A stretch of DNA of 64,000 nucleotides from Bacillus sp. Marseille-Q3570 (GTDB taxonomy: Bacteria > Bacillota > Bacilli > Bacillales > Fictibacillaceae): NCBI RefSeq assembly GCF_946151055.1, contig NZ_CAMGYZ010000010.1, positions 1 through 64,000 of the forward strand, given 5' to 3'. Under the pieces are notes generated by a model. The model ran no database searches, was not told where the DNA came from, and saw only the letters and a list, made by a program, of their open reading frames with translations. Position 1 is the stretch's first letter; each line of letters starts with the position of its first letter. The position numbers and the translations under genes were made by a program. This document shows positions 1-8,709 of this stretch, in pieces.

Positions 1-2
1 AC

Positions 3-887
3 GCTGAAGAATGTAAAGAAGTTTTTAAGGTTTCGATATCTGAATTTAAAAAGATGTCCGAGCATTTACTATCTATTATAAAAACTAGTCGAGGTTCGTT
101 TTCTAATCATGAAATAGAACAATTTATGGATAACATATATTGTAAAACATTAAAAGCTAAATCTAGTGATAAGAGTGATATAAAGATAAAAGTACATGAT
201 ATGCAGACTGGGTTACAACCAGTTTTAGGTTTTAGTGTTAAATCAAAACTTGGCAGTGCGTCAACTTTATTAAATGCAAATAAGGATAGCACAAATATTA
301 CTTATAAAGTTATTGGAAACTTAGATGATGAAAAAATAGAAGACATAAATAATATTAGTAGCAGATCTAAAATTAAAGATAGATTATCAAAGTTAAAGGA
401 AATTGGCTGTGATCTTCAATATGTTGATATGAAAGGGGAAATGTTTAAACTTAATTTGCAATTAATAGATTCAAAGTTACCTGAAATTTTATCTTTTGTA
501 CTATTAAACTACTTTAATGGTGAAAGTAGTAAGTTAGAAGAACTGCTAGAAATAGTAAAAACAAATAACCCTTTACAATATAATAATAAATATAATCATG
601 TTTTTTATGAATATAAATTTAAAAATTTTTTAACTGATGTAGCTTTAGGAATGACTCCCTCAACTTTTTGGACAGGTAAGTATGATGCAACAGGAGGTTA
701 CATAGTAGTAAGAGAAGATGGTGAAGTTGTTTGTTACCATATTTATAATAGAAATGAATTTCAAGATTATCTTCTAAAAAGCACAAAACTTGAATCTCCT
801 AGCAGTTCAAGACATAAATATGGTTACCTTTACAAAAAACATAAACAAGTATTTATAGATTTAAATTTACAAATAAGATTTAAGTAG
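3..887 (+). CDS. HpaII-family type II restriction endonuclease (5' truncated by window edge)
   Basis: The frame is open to the left edge for 17 codons before the first ATG at 54, so the gene starts outside the window and about 295 C-terminal residues are present; HpaII itself is about 360 residues. Family-typical stretches are IEQFMDNIYCKTLKAKSSDK, GFSVKSKLGSASTLLNA, TFWTGKYDATGGY, CYHIYNRNEFQDYLL and the terminal NLQIRFK. Members cut CCGG, and a cognate cytosine methyltransferase would be expected just upstream. The gene is very AT-rich compared with DNA after 1.7 kb, as is usual for restriction-modification genes gained by transfer. The family call is from recalled similarity; the exact recognition site is inference. 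Confidence 0.85.
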   Translation, partial: AEECKEVFKVSISEFKKMSEHLLSIIKTSRGSFSNHEIEQFMDNIYCKTLKAKSSDKSDIKIKVHDMQTGLQPVLGFSVKSKLGSASTLLNANKDSTNITYKVIGNLDDEKIEDINNISSRSKIKDRLSKLKEIGCDLQYVDMKGEMFKLNLQLIDSKLPEILSFVLLNYFNGESSKLEELLEIVKTNNPLQYNNKYNHVFYEYKFKNFLTDVALGMTPSTFWTGKYDATGGYIVVREDGEVVCYHIYNRNEFQDYLLKSTKLESPSSSRHKYGYLYKKHKQVFIDLNLQIRFK

Positions 888-894
888 GTACAAA

Positions 895-1278
895 ATGAGT
901 TTAAATAAAGTAAATATTTCACAAATGCAAATAGCCTATAAAGAACTTTATATGCTTGAGAATTTATTAAGAAAATATGTTGTAACAGAATTAAATAGAA
1001 GATTGGGTCATAACTGGGAAAACAAAATAAAAAAATATAAATTAACGATAACAAAAAAAGAGTTTATAAAATTACATTTCCATGAACTATTGAGTTTTAT
1101 AAGTTTCTTTAATAACTTATATTTTGATTTATCTGAAAAGTTAATACATGAACTAAAACAGCTTAATTTAATTAGAAATAAGATTGCTCATTGTACTTTA
1201 CTAACTTCTTTAGAACAAGAAAAATTACATATTGTATACTTACAAGTATTAGATGAATTAAAAAGGGTGAGAAGATGA
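895..1278 (+). CDS. HEPN-like small protein next to the restriction enzyme
   Basis: A 127-residue, predicted all-helical, Lys-rich protein. Near the C-terminus it has RNKIAH (R94-H99), which fits the R-X4-H motif of HEPN domains, many of which are RNases in toxin-antitoxin, abortive-infection or restriction loci. It starts 7 bases after the restriction gene and its end overlaps the next ORF by 4 bases (ATGA), so the three genes are probably one transcript. Composition is equally AT-rich. No catalytic role is proven, and HEPN motifs are short, so another helical fold is possible. Confidence 0.55.
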   Translation: MSLNKVNISQMQIAYKELYMLENLLRKYVVTELNRRLGHNWENKIKKYKLTITKKEFIKLHFHELLSFISFFNNLYFDLSEKLIHELKQLNLIRNKIAHCTLLTSLEQEKLHIVYLQVLDELKRVRR

Positions 1279-1502
1279 CGGTAAATGATTTAGGGAAAAT
1301 TCTAAAGACAATGTATAATAACACACCTACTGGTTATCAAGTAGCAAATATTCATTTCTTTGTAGTTAAATATGGTGAAATTATATTAAGGAATAATTAT
1401 AGTGTTAGAGATATTATATATGCTTCAGGCCTGAAACAATCATATATGACAGAAGTAAATAAAGGGATTAAATTATCGAAGTATGTTATCCCGAAGTCCT
1501 AA
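1275..1502 (+). CDS. Small HTH-like DNA-binding protein, probable accessory or controller of the restriction locus
   Basis: A 75-residue protein. The middle and C-terminal part reads as a helix-turn-helix: SVRDIIYASGLKQSYMTEV followed by NKGIKLSKYV. Small proteins of this form (a single HTH-like domain with a conserved serine/tyrosine and K-G-x-x-L-x-K-Y-V ending) are common beside restriction and other defence genes. It overlaps the HEPN-like gene by four bases, which implies translational coupling. A controller (C-protein-like) role is inference. Confidence 0.5.
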   Translation: MTVNDLGKILKTMYNNTPTGYQVANIHFFVVKYGEIILRNNYSVRDIIYASGLKQSYMTEVNKGIKLSKYVIPKS

Positions 1503-1590
1503 GCTTACTTAAAAGATATCGGATTATAGCATAATATACATGCCTTTAGTTGTGATTTTATCGTAAATATAGATAAATCTTTTTCTTTAT

Positions 1591-1616
1591 AAAAAGCAGG
1601 CCAATACCTGCTTTTT
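1591..1616. terminator. Bidirectional hairpin terminator after the restriction locus
   Basis: Perfect 10-bp inverted repeat AAAAAGCAGG / CCTGCTTTTT with a 6-nt loop, giving A and T runs on both sides. It marks the end of the AT-rich block; the DNA beyond it changes composition. The rest of 1503-1752 shows no gene. Confidence 0.85.
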
Positions 1617-1752
1617 AATTAGGTTTTTTTGATCCATCTTTTTTTATTAAATCGTTTATTGTCCATAATAAGAAGACATATCAGTGAAGATTTCTCATGT
1701 TAAAATAAAACTTACTAAGATTTACTGTGCATTTGAAGGTGGTGGGGTATAG

Positions 1753-2481
1753 GTGAATTTAGAGGATCGAGCTCACAAATATGAATACAAACTAAATGAT
1801 ACGGATGATCAGATCATTGAGTTTATGTTGAATCATCGGGATCAGGTGATTGAGATGTCGATTCAGGCGTTGGCGAAGGAGTTGTTCACTGTTCCGAACA
1901 CGATCACCCGGTTAACGAAGAAGCTTGGGTATGATGGTTTTTCTCAGTTGAAGAATGAACTGAAAGATGAATTGCGATTGATGAGTGAAGCGGAAGAGGG
2001 GACCATCCAATACAACATGAACCGGACGCTGGAGCTTATCGATCATGAGTTGATCCGTCAGGTGACGAAACAGATCCTCCAATCCCGAAACATCTACATT
2101 TTCGGGGTAGGGGACAACCTGCCATTCTGTGAAGTGCTCACCACCCATCTGAAAATCGGCGGGCAGACGGCGGATTATTTTTTACACCGTCATGATGCGG
2201 TTTATGCGATCAACCATGCAGGTAAACAGGACGTGCTGTTCTTGATCAGCATTTCCGGTGAGACAGATCAGATGATCGAAATGGCAGAGCTCGCAAGGGA
2301 AAAAGGGGTAACTGTCATATCTTTGACCCACTTTACCCGAAACCCGCTCCAAGAGAAAGCTGACTACAAATTATTTTTCTATTCTCCAAAAAAGATGCTC
2401 GAAAACTACAACATATCTGATAAAACACCGGTGATGATGGTGTTGCAACTGTTATCGAACGAGTTATGGGAAAACGTGTAA
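1753..2481 (+). CDS. MurR/RpiR-family transcriptional regulator of the mannosylglycerate operon
   Basis: A 242-residue protein with an N-terminal HTH_6 domain (about residues 5-80, including LAKELFTVPNTITRLTKKLG) and a C-terminal SIS sugar-phosphate-binding domain (about 105-235, starting near IYIFGVGDN). The start is GTG at 1753 behind a purine-rich AGGTGGTGGGG site. RpiR proteins sense phosphosugars. Being directly upstream of a PTS permease and a GH38 hydrolase, it most likely controls those genes through the palindrome just after its stop codon. In E. coli the equivalent operon is controlled by MngR, a GntR-family protein, so the regulator family differs here. Confidence 0.85.
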   Translation: MNLEDRAHKYEYKLNDTDDQIIEFMLNHRDQVIEMSIQALAKELFTVPNTITRLTKKLGYDGFSQLKNELKDELRLMSEAEEGTIQYNMNRTLELIDHELIRQVTKQILQSRNIYIFGVGDNLPFCEVLTTHLKIGGQTADYFLHRHDAVYAINHAGKQDVLFLISISGETDQMIEMAELAREKGVTVISLTHFTRNPLQEKADYKLFFYSPKKMLENYNISDKTPVMMVLQLLSNELWENV

Positions 2482-2483
2482 TG

Positions 2484-2499
2484 TGTGTATAAATACACA
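2484..2499. promoter_or_regulatory. Palindromic operator candidate for the RpiR regulator
   Basis: TGTGTATAAATACACA has seven perfectly paired bases on each side of a central AA. It begins at the regulator's stop codon and lies about 120 bases upstream of the PTS gene. Assignment to the RpiR protein is inferred from position. Confidence 0.5.
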
Positions 2500-2513
2500 T
2501 GTAACCGTTTTCT
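2500..2513 (+). promoter_or_regulatory. cre box (CcpA site) upstream of the PTS/mannosidase operon
   Basis: TGTAACCGTTTTCT matches 13 of 14 positions of the CcpA consensus TGWAANCGNTNWCA. It directly abuts the palindrome at 2484-2499, so induction and carbon catabolite repression probably act on one promoter. Confidence 0.6.
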
Positions 2514-2544
2514 TTTTGTTTGTTTGTGTAATAATATGAAGAAA

Positions 2545-2558
2545 TTAAAGCGCTTCCT
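2545..2558 (+). promoter_or_regulatory. Second, weaker cre-like box
   Basis: TTAAAGCGCTTCCT matches 11 of 14 consensus positions and retains the AAAGCGCTT core. It lies 60 bases before the PTS start codon. It may be an auxiliary CcpA site. Confidence 0.35.
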
Positions 2559-2617
2559 TTCTATGTGCTACCATGAACTCAATTTACTGACCTTATCGAA
2601 GAAGGGAGAGCAACACA

Positions 2618-4582
2618 GTGCGATTACAAACATTGACGTCACCCGAGTTGATCAGTACAGGTCAATCTTTCAACACGAAAGATGAAGTGATCCGGTACTT
2701 GGTCCGACAGTTGGGTGAAGCCGGAAAACTGAACTCAGAAGAAGCATTCTACCAGGCTGTGATGGAACGTGAAACGCAATCCCCGACAGGTTTTGAAGGC
2801 GGGCTCGCGATTCCGCATGGAAAGTCTGATGCTGTAAAAGAAGCGGCTTTTGCCGTAGCAACACTCCCGACTCCATTGGAAGATTGGGAGAGCATTGATG
2901 AAAACAACAAAGTCCAATTGGTGATTTTACTAGCGATACCGGATCGTGAAGCAGGTTCAACTCATCTGTCCTTACTATCCGAATTTACAACGAGACTCGC
3001 AGACCCGTCTTATATGGCTGGTTTGCTGAATGCCTCAACGAGCGAAGAGCTTTATCAGGCGTTGGATCAGAAGGAAGAGGAAAAGACTGCGACGTCTGAT
3101 TCCTTCGAACGAACGATCCTTGCGGTAACGGCTTGTCCAGCAGGCATCGCCCATACGTACATGGCGGCAGAATCGCTCATTCGTGTCGGGAACGAGCTGG
3201 GTGTGAAGGTTGTCGTTGAAAAACAAGGCGCGAACGGCATTGAAGACGCACACTCGAAAGCGCAGATCCGTAAAGCGGATGCAGTCATTTTTGCAGCGGA
3301 TGTTGCGGTGAAAAACCAGGAGCGTTTTGCTGGCTTGCCGCGGGTTACAACGTCTGTTGCGGCTCCTCTTAAAAATGCAGAGGGCATTTTGAAGCAAGCG
3401 ATTGAAAAAGCGGAAAATGCAGGCGTCAATAACGCCCGACAAGAAGAAATCGATGACTCTTATGAAGAAGAACCTGAAAACAAACCGTTCAAAGTTGAAA
3501 TCAAAGATTCGATCTTGACGGGTATTTCCTACATCATCCCGGTCATCGTCGCCGGTGGGATGACGCTGGCTTTTGCGGTCCTCATTTCGCAGGCATTCGG
3601 TCTGCAGGAACTCTATGAAACAGAAGGCTCATGGCTCTGGTTGTTCAGAGAGTTAGGCGGAACGTTGCTCGGAACGTTGATGGTGCCGATTCTGTCCGCT
3701 TACATGGCGTATTCGATCGGTGATAAACCGGCGCTCGGACCTGGTTTTGCAGCCGGGGTTTGTGCGAACTTGATCGGAAGCGGATTCCTCGGCGGTATGC
3801 TCGGTGGGTTCCTTGCTGGTTATATCATCAAGTTTTTGAAAAAGAACGTCCAGACGTCCGGAACGTTCTCTGGCTTTGTCAGCTTTTGGCTTTATCCGGT
3901 GTTAGGAACATTGTCCGTCGGTGCCATCATGCTGTTTGTCGTCGGCGAACCGCTCGCAGCACTGAACAGTGGTTTGATCAACTGGCTTGAAGGCATGTCT
4001 GGCGCGAATGCGATCCTGCTCGGCGCAATCATCGGAGCGATGGTGTCCTTCGACCTCGGCGGACCGGTGAACAAAGCCGCTTACACGTTCTGTATCGGTG
4101 CGATGGCGAGCGGAAACATCATGCCATATGCCGCGTTTGCATCGGTCAAAATGGTTTCTGCATTTGGTGTTACAGGAGCGACAATCTTTGGAAAGAAATA
4201 TTTCACAGAACCGGAGCAGCAGGTCGGGAAGCAAACATGGCTCCTAGGTCTAGCAGGAATCACAGAAGGTGCGATTCCGTTCATGATCAATGATCCGCTC
4301 CGTGTCATACCATCCCTGATCGCAGGTTCCGCTGTGACAGGTGGGATTGTCGCTTTCTTCGATATTGGTTTGAACGTACCTGGAGCAGGCATCTTCTCGC
4401 TCGCACTCCTAGAAGGTCCAGCCCTGGTTGTAGCCGCTGGTATCTGGTTAGGTGCAGCATTGCTCGGTGCCTTCATCTCGATGGTGCTATTGATCATCAC
4501 ACGGAAAAATAAATTGAAGAAACAGCCAGATACGAAAGAAGAACGTGAAGAAGCACAAATGCAAGCAATCGCAAATTCATAA
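2618..4582 (+). CDS. mngA: PTS fructose-family EIIABC permease, probably for 2-O-mannosylglycerate
   Basis: A 654-residue fused PTS enzyme II. The IIA domain (about 1-150) has its phosphorylatable His67 in LAIPHGKSD. The IIB domain (about 165-265) has Cys173 in TACPAGIAHTYMAAE. The hydrophobic IIC domain (about 290-635) carries GGPVNKAAY and ITEGAIPF. The start is GTG at 2618 behind GAAGGGAG; upstream reading in this frame lacks a better site. The layout (regulator, IIABC, GH38 enzyme 19 bases downstream) matches E. coli mngA-mngB, where the sugar is imported as its 6-phosphate. Fructose or another mannoside are alternatives; the specificity rests on the mngB-like neighbour. Confidence 0.8.
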   Translation: MRLQTLTSPELISTGQSFNTKDEVIRYLVRQLGEAGKLNSEEAFYQAVMERETQSPTGFEGGLAIPHGKSDAVKEAAFAVATLPTPLEDWESIDENNKVQLVILLAIPDREAGSTHLSLLSEFTTRLADPSYMAGLLNASTSEELYQALDQKEEEKTATSDSFERTILAVTACPAGIAHTYMAAESLIRVGNELGVKVVVEKQGANGIEDAHSKAQIRKADAVIFAADVAVKNQERFAGLPRVTTSVAAPLKNAEGILKQAIEKAENAGVNNARQEEIDDSYEEEPENKPFKVEIKDSILTGISYIIPVIVAGGMTLAFAVLISQAFGLQELYETEGSWLWLFRELGGTLLGTLMVPILSAYMAYSIGDKPALGPGFAAGVCANLIGSGFLGGMLGGFLAGYIIKFLKKNVQTSGTFSGFVSFWLYPVLGTLSVGAIMLFVVGEPLAALNSGLINWLEGMSGANAILLGAIIGAMVSFDLGGPVNKAAYTFCIGAMASGNIMPYAAFASVKMVSAFGVTGATIFGKKYFTEPEQQVGKQTWLLGLAGITEGAIPFMINDPLRVIPSLIAGSAVTGGIVAFFDIGLNVPGAGIFSLALLEGPALVVAAGIWLGAALLGAFISMVLLIITRKNKLKKQPDTKEEREEAQMQAIANS

Positions 4583-4601
4583 ACAGAGGTAGGTTTTCAC
4601 A

Positions 4602-7208
4602 TTGAAACAAGTCCACATCGTGCCTCATATGCACTGGGATCGTGAATGGTATTTTTCAACCGAAGAATCACGGATCCTGCTCGTGAACAATATGGAAGAA
4701 ATCATGGAACGTCTGGAGAATGACCCGGATTATCCGTACTATGTGTTAGATGGCCAGACGTCCATTTTAGAAGATTATTTTGCCGTAAAACCTGAAAATA
4801 AAGAGCGGGTGAAAAAGCTCGTCCAGGAAGGGAAGCTGATTGTCGGTCCATGGTATACCCAGACGGATGAAATGGTGGTCGGCGGCGAATCGATCGTCCG
4901 TAATCTGTTGTATGGGCTCAAAGACAGCAAGGAATTCGGGGATCCGATGATGATCGGCTATCTTCCCGATTCGTTCGGACAGTCGGCTCAGATGCCCCAG
5001 ATCCTGAATGGTTTTGGTATTGAACGCAGCATGTTCTGGCGCGGGACGTCTGAACGTCACGGAACCGATCGGACTGAATTTTACTGGAAATCGGATGACG
5101 GATCGAAAGTCCTCGTTCAGCTCTTACCGCTCGGGTATGCGATCGGGAAGTATCTGCCTGAAGAGGAGGAAGCGTTGAAAGAGCGGATGGACAAGTATTT
5201 TGGTGTCCTTGATAAAGGCGCGACTTCCGACCATCTGCTTGTCCCGAATGGGCATGATCAGATGCCGATCCAGCAGAACATCTATCCGGTCATGGAAAAA
5301 TTGAAAAAGCTCTACCCGGACCGTGACTTCTTTTTAAGCAAATTTGAAAATGTGTTCGACGCGATCGAGGCTGAGGATCTGCCTGAAATCGAAGGGGAAT
5401 TCCTCGATGGCAAATACATGCGTGTCCATCGGAGCATCTTTTCAACACGGGCGGACATTAAAGCGGCCAACACTCGGGTTGAGAATAAAATTACGAATAT
5501 CTTAGAGCCGCTAGCGGCCATCGCTTATAAGCTCGGGTTTGAGTACCACCATGGTTTGATCGAGCTGATCTGGAAAGAGATCATGAAGAACCATGCGCAT
5601 GACAGCATCGGCTGCTGTTGCTCGGATAAAGTCCATCAGGAAATCGCGAACCGGTTGTTCCTGGCGGAAGAAAAGACCGATCAGTTGATTGAATTTTATA
5701 AGCGGAAGATCGTTGATGCGATGGAAACAGACCAGGAAGACGACCGATTGACGGTATTCAATCTACTTCCATATGAACGGGAAGAAGTGATGACGACAGA
5801 CGTGATCACGAAGAACGGCGCTTTCCGATTAGTCGATGAACATGGCGAAGAGCAAGAATTTGAAGTGGTCCATTCGGAAGAAATCGATCCAGGGCTCATA
5901 GACCGTCAGATCGTCCACTACGGAAACTATGAAACATTCATGAAGTATACGATCCAGTGGAAGGGCAATGTTCCGGCGATGGGCTACCGCACCCTGTTTG
6001 TCATAAACGAAGAGCGTGAGATGACAAACACGATTGAACAGAAAGATGTTGTCGATACTGATTACTTCACGATTTCCGTCAATCCAAATGGCACGTTGAA
6101 AGTGCTGGATAAACGGACGGAGCAGCATTTCGATCAAGTGCTTCTTCTTGAAAATGGAGGAGACGACGGGGACGAGTATGATTATTCACCACTGCCGGAT
6201 GAAGAGCTTATCTATTCTGATTCTGTAGATGCGAGGGTGGAAATCGCGAAAAATGCGTATGAGGGAACGATTGCAATCGACTATTCCTTCGACGTTCCAG
6301 AAGATCTGGAAAGCAGAAAACGTGGAGCGCTCGATAGTAAGGTGGATGTATCGTTCCGCATAACAGTGCCGAATGACAAGCCACGAATCGAGATTTCCTG
6401 TGAGCTGGACAACCAGGCGAAGGATCACCGGCTGCGCGCGTATGTTCCAACAGGCTTGCAATCTTCTTTTTCAGTATCAGACAATCAGTTCGGGTCTATC
6501 AAACGACCGGTGTATGATGAGGCGATGGATGTTTGGGAAGAGGAGAACTGGAGTGAACGTCCGGACCCGATCTATCCGATGTTGAGTTATGTCGGGCTCT
6601 CGAACAACGACTACGGGGTAAGCGTGTTGACGAATAGTATCCGAGAATACGAAATTGTCGGGGAAGACTATGGTACGATCGCGATCACGCTGTTCCGAAG
6701 TATCGGATATATTGGAAAAGCAGAAATGATCCGACGACCAGGCCGACCATCAGGGATCAAAATGCCGACGCCTGACTCGCAAATGCTAGGGAAATTGAAA
6801 CTCGAGTTTGCGATCTTCTCGCATGAAGGGACGACGCTTGAAGCGAATGTAGGAAGAGCAGCGAAAGAATATCTGACACCGCTTGTAGCATATAACAAGA
6901 TCCCTTATAACGCGATGAAGCTGAATGCCTCGGAAAATCGGACACCGTTGAGTTATACATTGCTTCAGGAAGAAGAGCCGAAAGCTGTACTCAGCACGTT
7001 GAAAAAAGCAGAGGACGAAGATTCGCTGGTGATGCGGATGTTCAATGCAACAGAGGGAGAAATCGAAACAGATTACCAGATTGATGGGGTCGAAGAAGCG
7101 GCACTCGTCAATCTGAATGAAGAACTGATACAAGAACTTAGGCTGAATGATAATGCAATAACAGTAGAACTTAAACCCAATCAGGTACAATCTATCAAAA
7201 TCAAATAA
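4602..7208 (+). CDS. mngB: GH38 alpha-mannosidase, mannosylglycerate hydrolase type
   Basis: An 868-residue cytoplasmic glycoside hydrolase with no signal peptide. It starts with HIVPHMHWDREWYFSTEESR, in which His11 and Asp13 are family metal ligands, and has GYLPDSFGQS with Asp123 as the expected nucleophile. KNHAHDSIGCCCSDKVH lies in the middle region and PGRPSGIKMP near the end. Length and these blocks follow E. coli MngB closely along the whole protein, better than generic GH38 enzymes. MngB hydrolyses 2-O-(6-phospho-mannosyl)-glycerate to mannose-6-phosphate and glycerate. The start is TTG at 4602 after AGAGGTAGG. It is the last gene of the operon, followed by a strong terminator. Confidence 0.88.
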   Translation: MKQVHIVPHMHWDREWYFSTEESRILLVNNMEEIMERLENDPDYPYYVLDGQTSILEDYFAVKPENKERVKKLVQEGKLIVGPWYTQTDEMVVGGESIVRNLLYGLKDSKEFGDPMMIGYLPDSFGQSAQMPQILNGFGIERSMFWRGTSERHGTDRTEFYWKSDDGSKVLVQLLPLGYAIGKYLPEEEEALKERMDKYFGVLDKGATSDHLLVPNGHDQMPIQQNIYPVMEKLKKLYPDRDFFLSKFENVFDAIEAEDLPEIEGEFLDGKYMRVHRSIFSTRADIKAANTRVENKITNILEPLAAIAYKLGFEYHHGLIELIWKEIMKNHAHDSIGCCCSDKVHQEIANRLFLAEEKTDQLIEFYKRKIVDAMETDQEDDRLTVFNLLPYEREEVMTTDVITKNGAFRLVDEHGEEQEFEVVHSEEIDPGLIDRQIVHYGNYETFMKYTIQWKGNVPAMGYRTLFVINEEREMTNTIEQKDVVDTDYFTISVNPNGTLKVLDKRTEQHFDQVLLLENGGDDGDEYDYSPLPDEELIYSDSVDARVEIAKNAYEGTIAIDYSFDVPEDLESRKRGALDSKVDVSFRITVPNDKPRIEISCELDNQAKDHRLRAYVPTGLQSSFSVSDNQFGSIKRPVYDEAMDVWEEENWSERPDPIYPMLSYVGLSNNDYGVSVLTNSIREYEIVGEDYGTIAITLFRSIGYIGKAEMIRRPGRPSGIKMPTPDSQMLGKLKLEFAIFSHEGTTLEANVGRAAKEYLTPLVAYNKIPYNAMKLNASENRTPLSYTLLQEEEPKAVLSTLKKAEDEDSLVMRMFNATEGEIETDYQIDGVEEAALVNLNEELIQELRLNDNAITVELKPNQVQSIKIK

Positions 7209-7212
7209 CTCC

Positions 7213-7250
7213 AAGACCGCAAGTGATTTCACTATCATATGCGGTCTTTT
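7213..7250 (+). terminator. Rho-independent terminator of the mng-like operon
   Basis: AAGACCGCA pairs with TGCGGTCTT across an 18-nt loop and is followed by a T run. It lies 4 bases after the mannosidase stop. Confidence 0.85.
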
Positions 7251-7326
7251 TACATACACGAGTTGACCACTGGGTGAATACCATGCCTATAGAGTTTTTC
7301 GAGTAAATTGAGGGGAAGAAAAATCT

Positions 7327-7914
7327 ATGGCTTATCTTGATTACACGTCTCCTAGGGCTCAGTATGCTTTTGATGTGAATACCAGTCCTTTGTTCAAGAA
7401 AGATAACCGGAACTTCATTAACATCTTGGGGATCAAGCAGCTGAATACATTGGAAAACGTGTCGTTGCTGGACATTTTCATGAGTACAAACAATGTCGTC
7501 GAACCACATTATCATCAAAACGCCGCAGAGCTCGTCTATTGTATTTCGGGAGCTGCTGCTGTATCGATGCTCAATCCATATACGAAACGAATCCAAAATT
7601 ATCGGATTAGACCGGGTCAAGTGGCGAATGTTCCCCATGGCTGGTGGCATTATGAAGTTGCCCTGGTGGATGACACGCATCTTTTAGCGATATTCAATGC
7701 ACCGACTCCAGAGGTCATTCTAGGCTCGGATATCTTACACTTCACGCCAGCGAACATCATGGCGCATACGTATTGTATGGATGAAAACCAATGGAAGCAG
7801 GTTACCCATCCAGTCAAGCCATCGACCTATATCGGTCCGTACAAGGATTGCAATCGGCCGCAGCAGAGTCATCCCGGTTATGGTCAGCAGTACCGGCAGT
7901 ATCCGCAATATTGA
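7327..7914 (+). CDS. Cupin-domain protein, possibly spore-associated
   Basis: A 195-residue single-domain cupin. Motif 1 is EPHYHQNAAELVYCISG (two His and a Glu as metal ligands) and motif 2 includes PHGWWHYEV (His). The tail after residue about 175 is rich in Gln, Tyr, Pro and His (GYGQQYRQYPQY), a composition often seen in spore coat proteins. A GAGGGGA site precedes the ATG. It is monocistronic, after the mng terminator. The enzyme activity, if any, cannot be read from the sequence; oxalate-decarboxylase-like and structural roles are both possible. The coat link is inference from composition. Confidence 0.6.
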   Translation: MAYLDYTSPRAQYAFDVNTSPLFKKDNRNFINILGIKQLNTLENVSLLDIFMSTNNVVEPHYHQNAAELVYCISGAAAVSMLNPYTKRIQNYRIRPGQVANVPHGWWHYEVALVDDTHLLAIFNAPTPEVILGSDILHFTPANIMAHTYCMDENQWKQVTHPVKPSTYIGPYKDCNRPQQSHPGYGQQYRQYPQY

Positions 7915-8087
7915 GGGTCGTTCAAACTAATGTTTCTTGCTGGTTTGCGTTTTTTGTATGAGAATAACAAAGGAAATTAGAAAAATATGTTAAAGTAAAA
8001 AATAGAGTTCCTTTTTAAATAAGAAAAGGACAGTGAGGATCCCTTGTGGAATGGAATGTAGGAAAAGAAAACATAAAGGAGAATTTT

Positions 8088-8360
8088 ATGTGCCGAAACA
8101 TTAGAACACTATTTAATTTCGACCCACCAGCAACCGATGAAGAGATTCATGCAGCAGCTATTCAGTACGTAAGAAAGATATCGGGCTATAACAAGCCATC
8201 AAAAGCGAACGAGGATACGTTTAATAACGCAGTCAATGAAGTAGCAAGGATTACTAAGAATTTATTAGACACTCTACAAACCAGTGCAGAACCTCGCAAT
8301 CGTGAGGTTGAAGCTGAGCGTGCTCGTGTCAGAACAGCTAAAAGGTTTGGTACAAGTTAG
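8088..8360 (+). CDS. DUF2277 family protein
   Basis: A 90-residue protein starting MCRNIRTLFNFDPPATDEEI, the characteristic beginning of DUF2277, and ending SAEPRNREVEAERARVRTAK, also typical. I chose ATG 8088 because TAAAGGAG lies 6-13 bases upstream; an in-frame GTG at 8046 has no ribosome binding site and adds residues the family lacks. DUF2277 proteins are small, helical and of unknown function. The gene stands alone and is followed by a terminator. Confidence 0.85.
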   Translation: MCRNIRTLFNFDPPATDEEIHAAAIQYVRKISGYNKPSKANEDTFNNAVNEVARITKNLLDTLQTSAEPRNREVEAERARVRTAKRFGTS

Positions 8361-8450
8361 AGGAATAAAGAATAGGAAAGAGTTAAAGATTAAGGGCTGC
8401 TTTCCTATAATAAGTTATCCTACAATCGGGTGCTTAAATGAAATAAACAC

Positions 8451-8484
8451 AAGGGAACTTCTAAAAATGGAAGTTCCCTTAATT
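8451..8484 (+). terminator. Terminator after the DUF2277 gene
   Basis: AAGGGAACTTC and GAAGTTCCCTT form an 11-bp stem with an 8-nt loop, followed by AATTTT. The 8361-8450 stretch before it has no convincing gene. Confidence 0.75.
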
Positions 8485-8542
8485 TTGGTTAAAAATCAAC
8501 AATATTATATACATAGCCAAAAAATTAAAAAAACATGAAAAA

Positions 8543-8571
8543 GCATGTGGAACGAAACCACATGTTTTTTT
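8543..8571 (+). terminator. Second hairpin terminator, insulating the PadR promoter
   Basis: CATGTGG / CCACATG with a 7-nt loop and seven T residues. It lies 16 bases before the -35 element of the padR-type promoter. Confidence 0.75.
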
Positions 8572-8586
8572 ATTGACGAAAAATTA

Positions 8587-8648
8587 TTGACAAACGACAC
8601 TAATATGTAATACTATATACTGGTAGTGAGTAATACTAAATACCAGTA
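8587..8648 (+). promoter_or_regulatory. Sigma-A promoter with overlapping PadR operator repeats
   Basis: TTGACA (8587-8592), an 18-bp spacer and TACTAT (8611-8616) form a strong housekeeping promoter. Immediately downstream, TACTGGTA (8618-8625) and TACCAGTA (8641-8648) form an inverted repeat that encloses AGTAATACTAA (8629-8639). The same 11-mer recurs before the ABC genes at 9599-9609. This fits autorepression by the PadR protein, which is inference. Confidence 0.6.
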
Positions 8649-8709
8649 AACAAAATTCCTGTAATACAGAGTACTGAAAAATATAGCCGAATTACTAATG
8701 GAGGAAAAT

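Noticed and set aside
2485-2685. Open frame of 66 codons between the RpiR and PTS genes
   Set aside because: It runs through the operator/cre region and overlaps the PTS start; no ribosome binding site and no recognisable protein pattern.
8284-8538. Open frame overlapping the DUF2277 gene end
   Set aside because: It runs across the terminator stem at 8451 and has no start signal.
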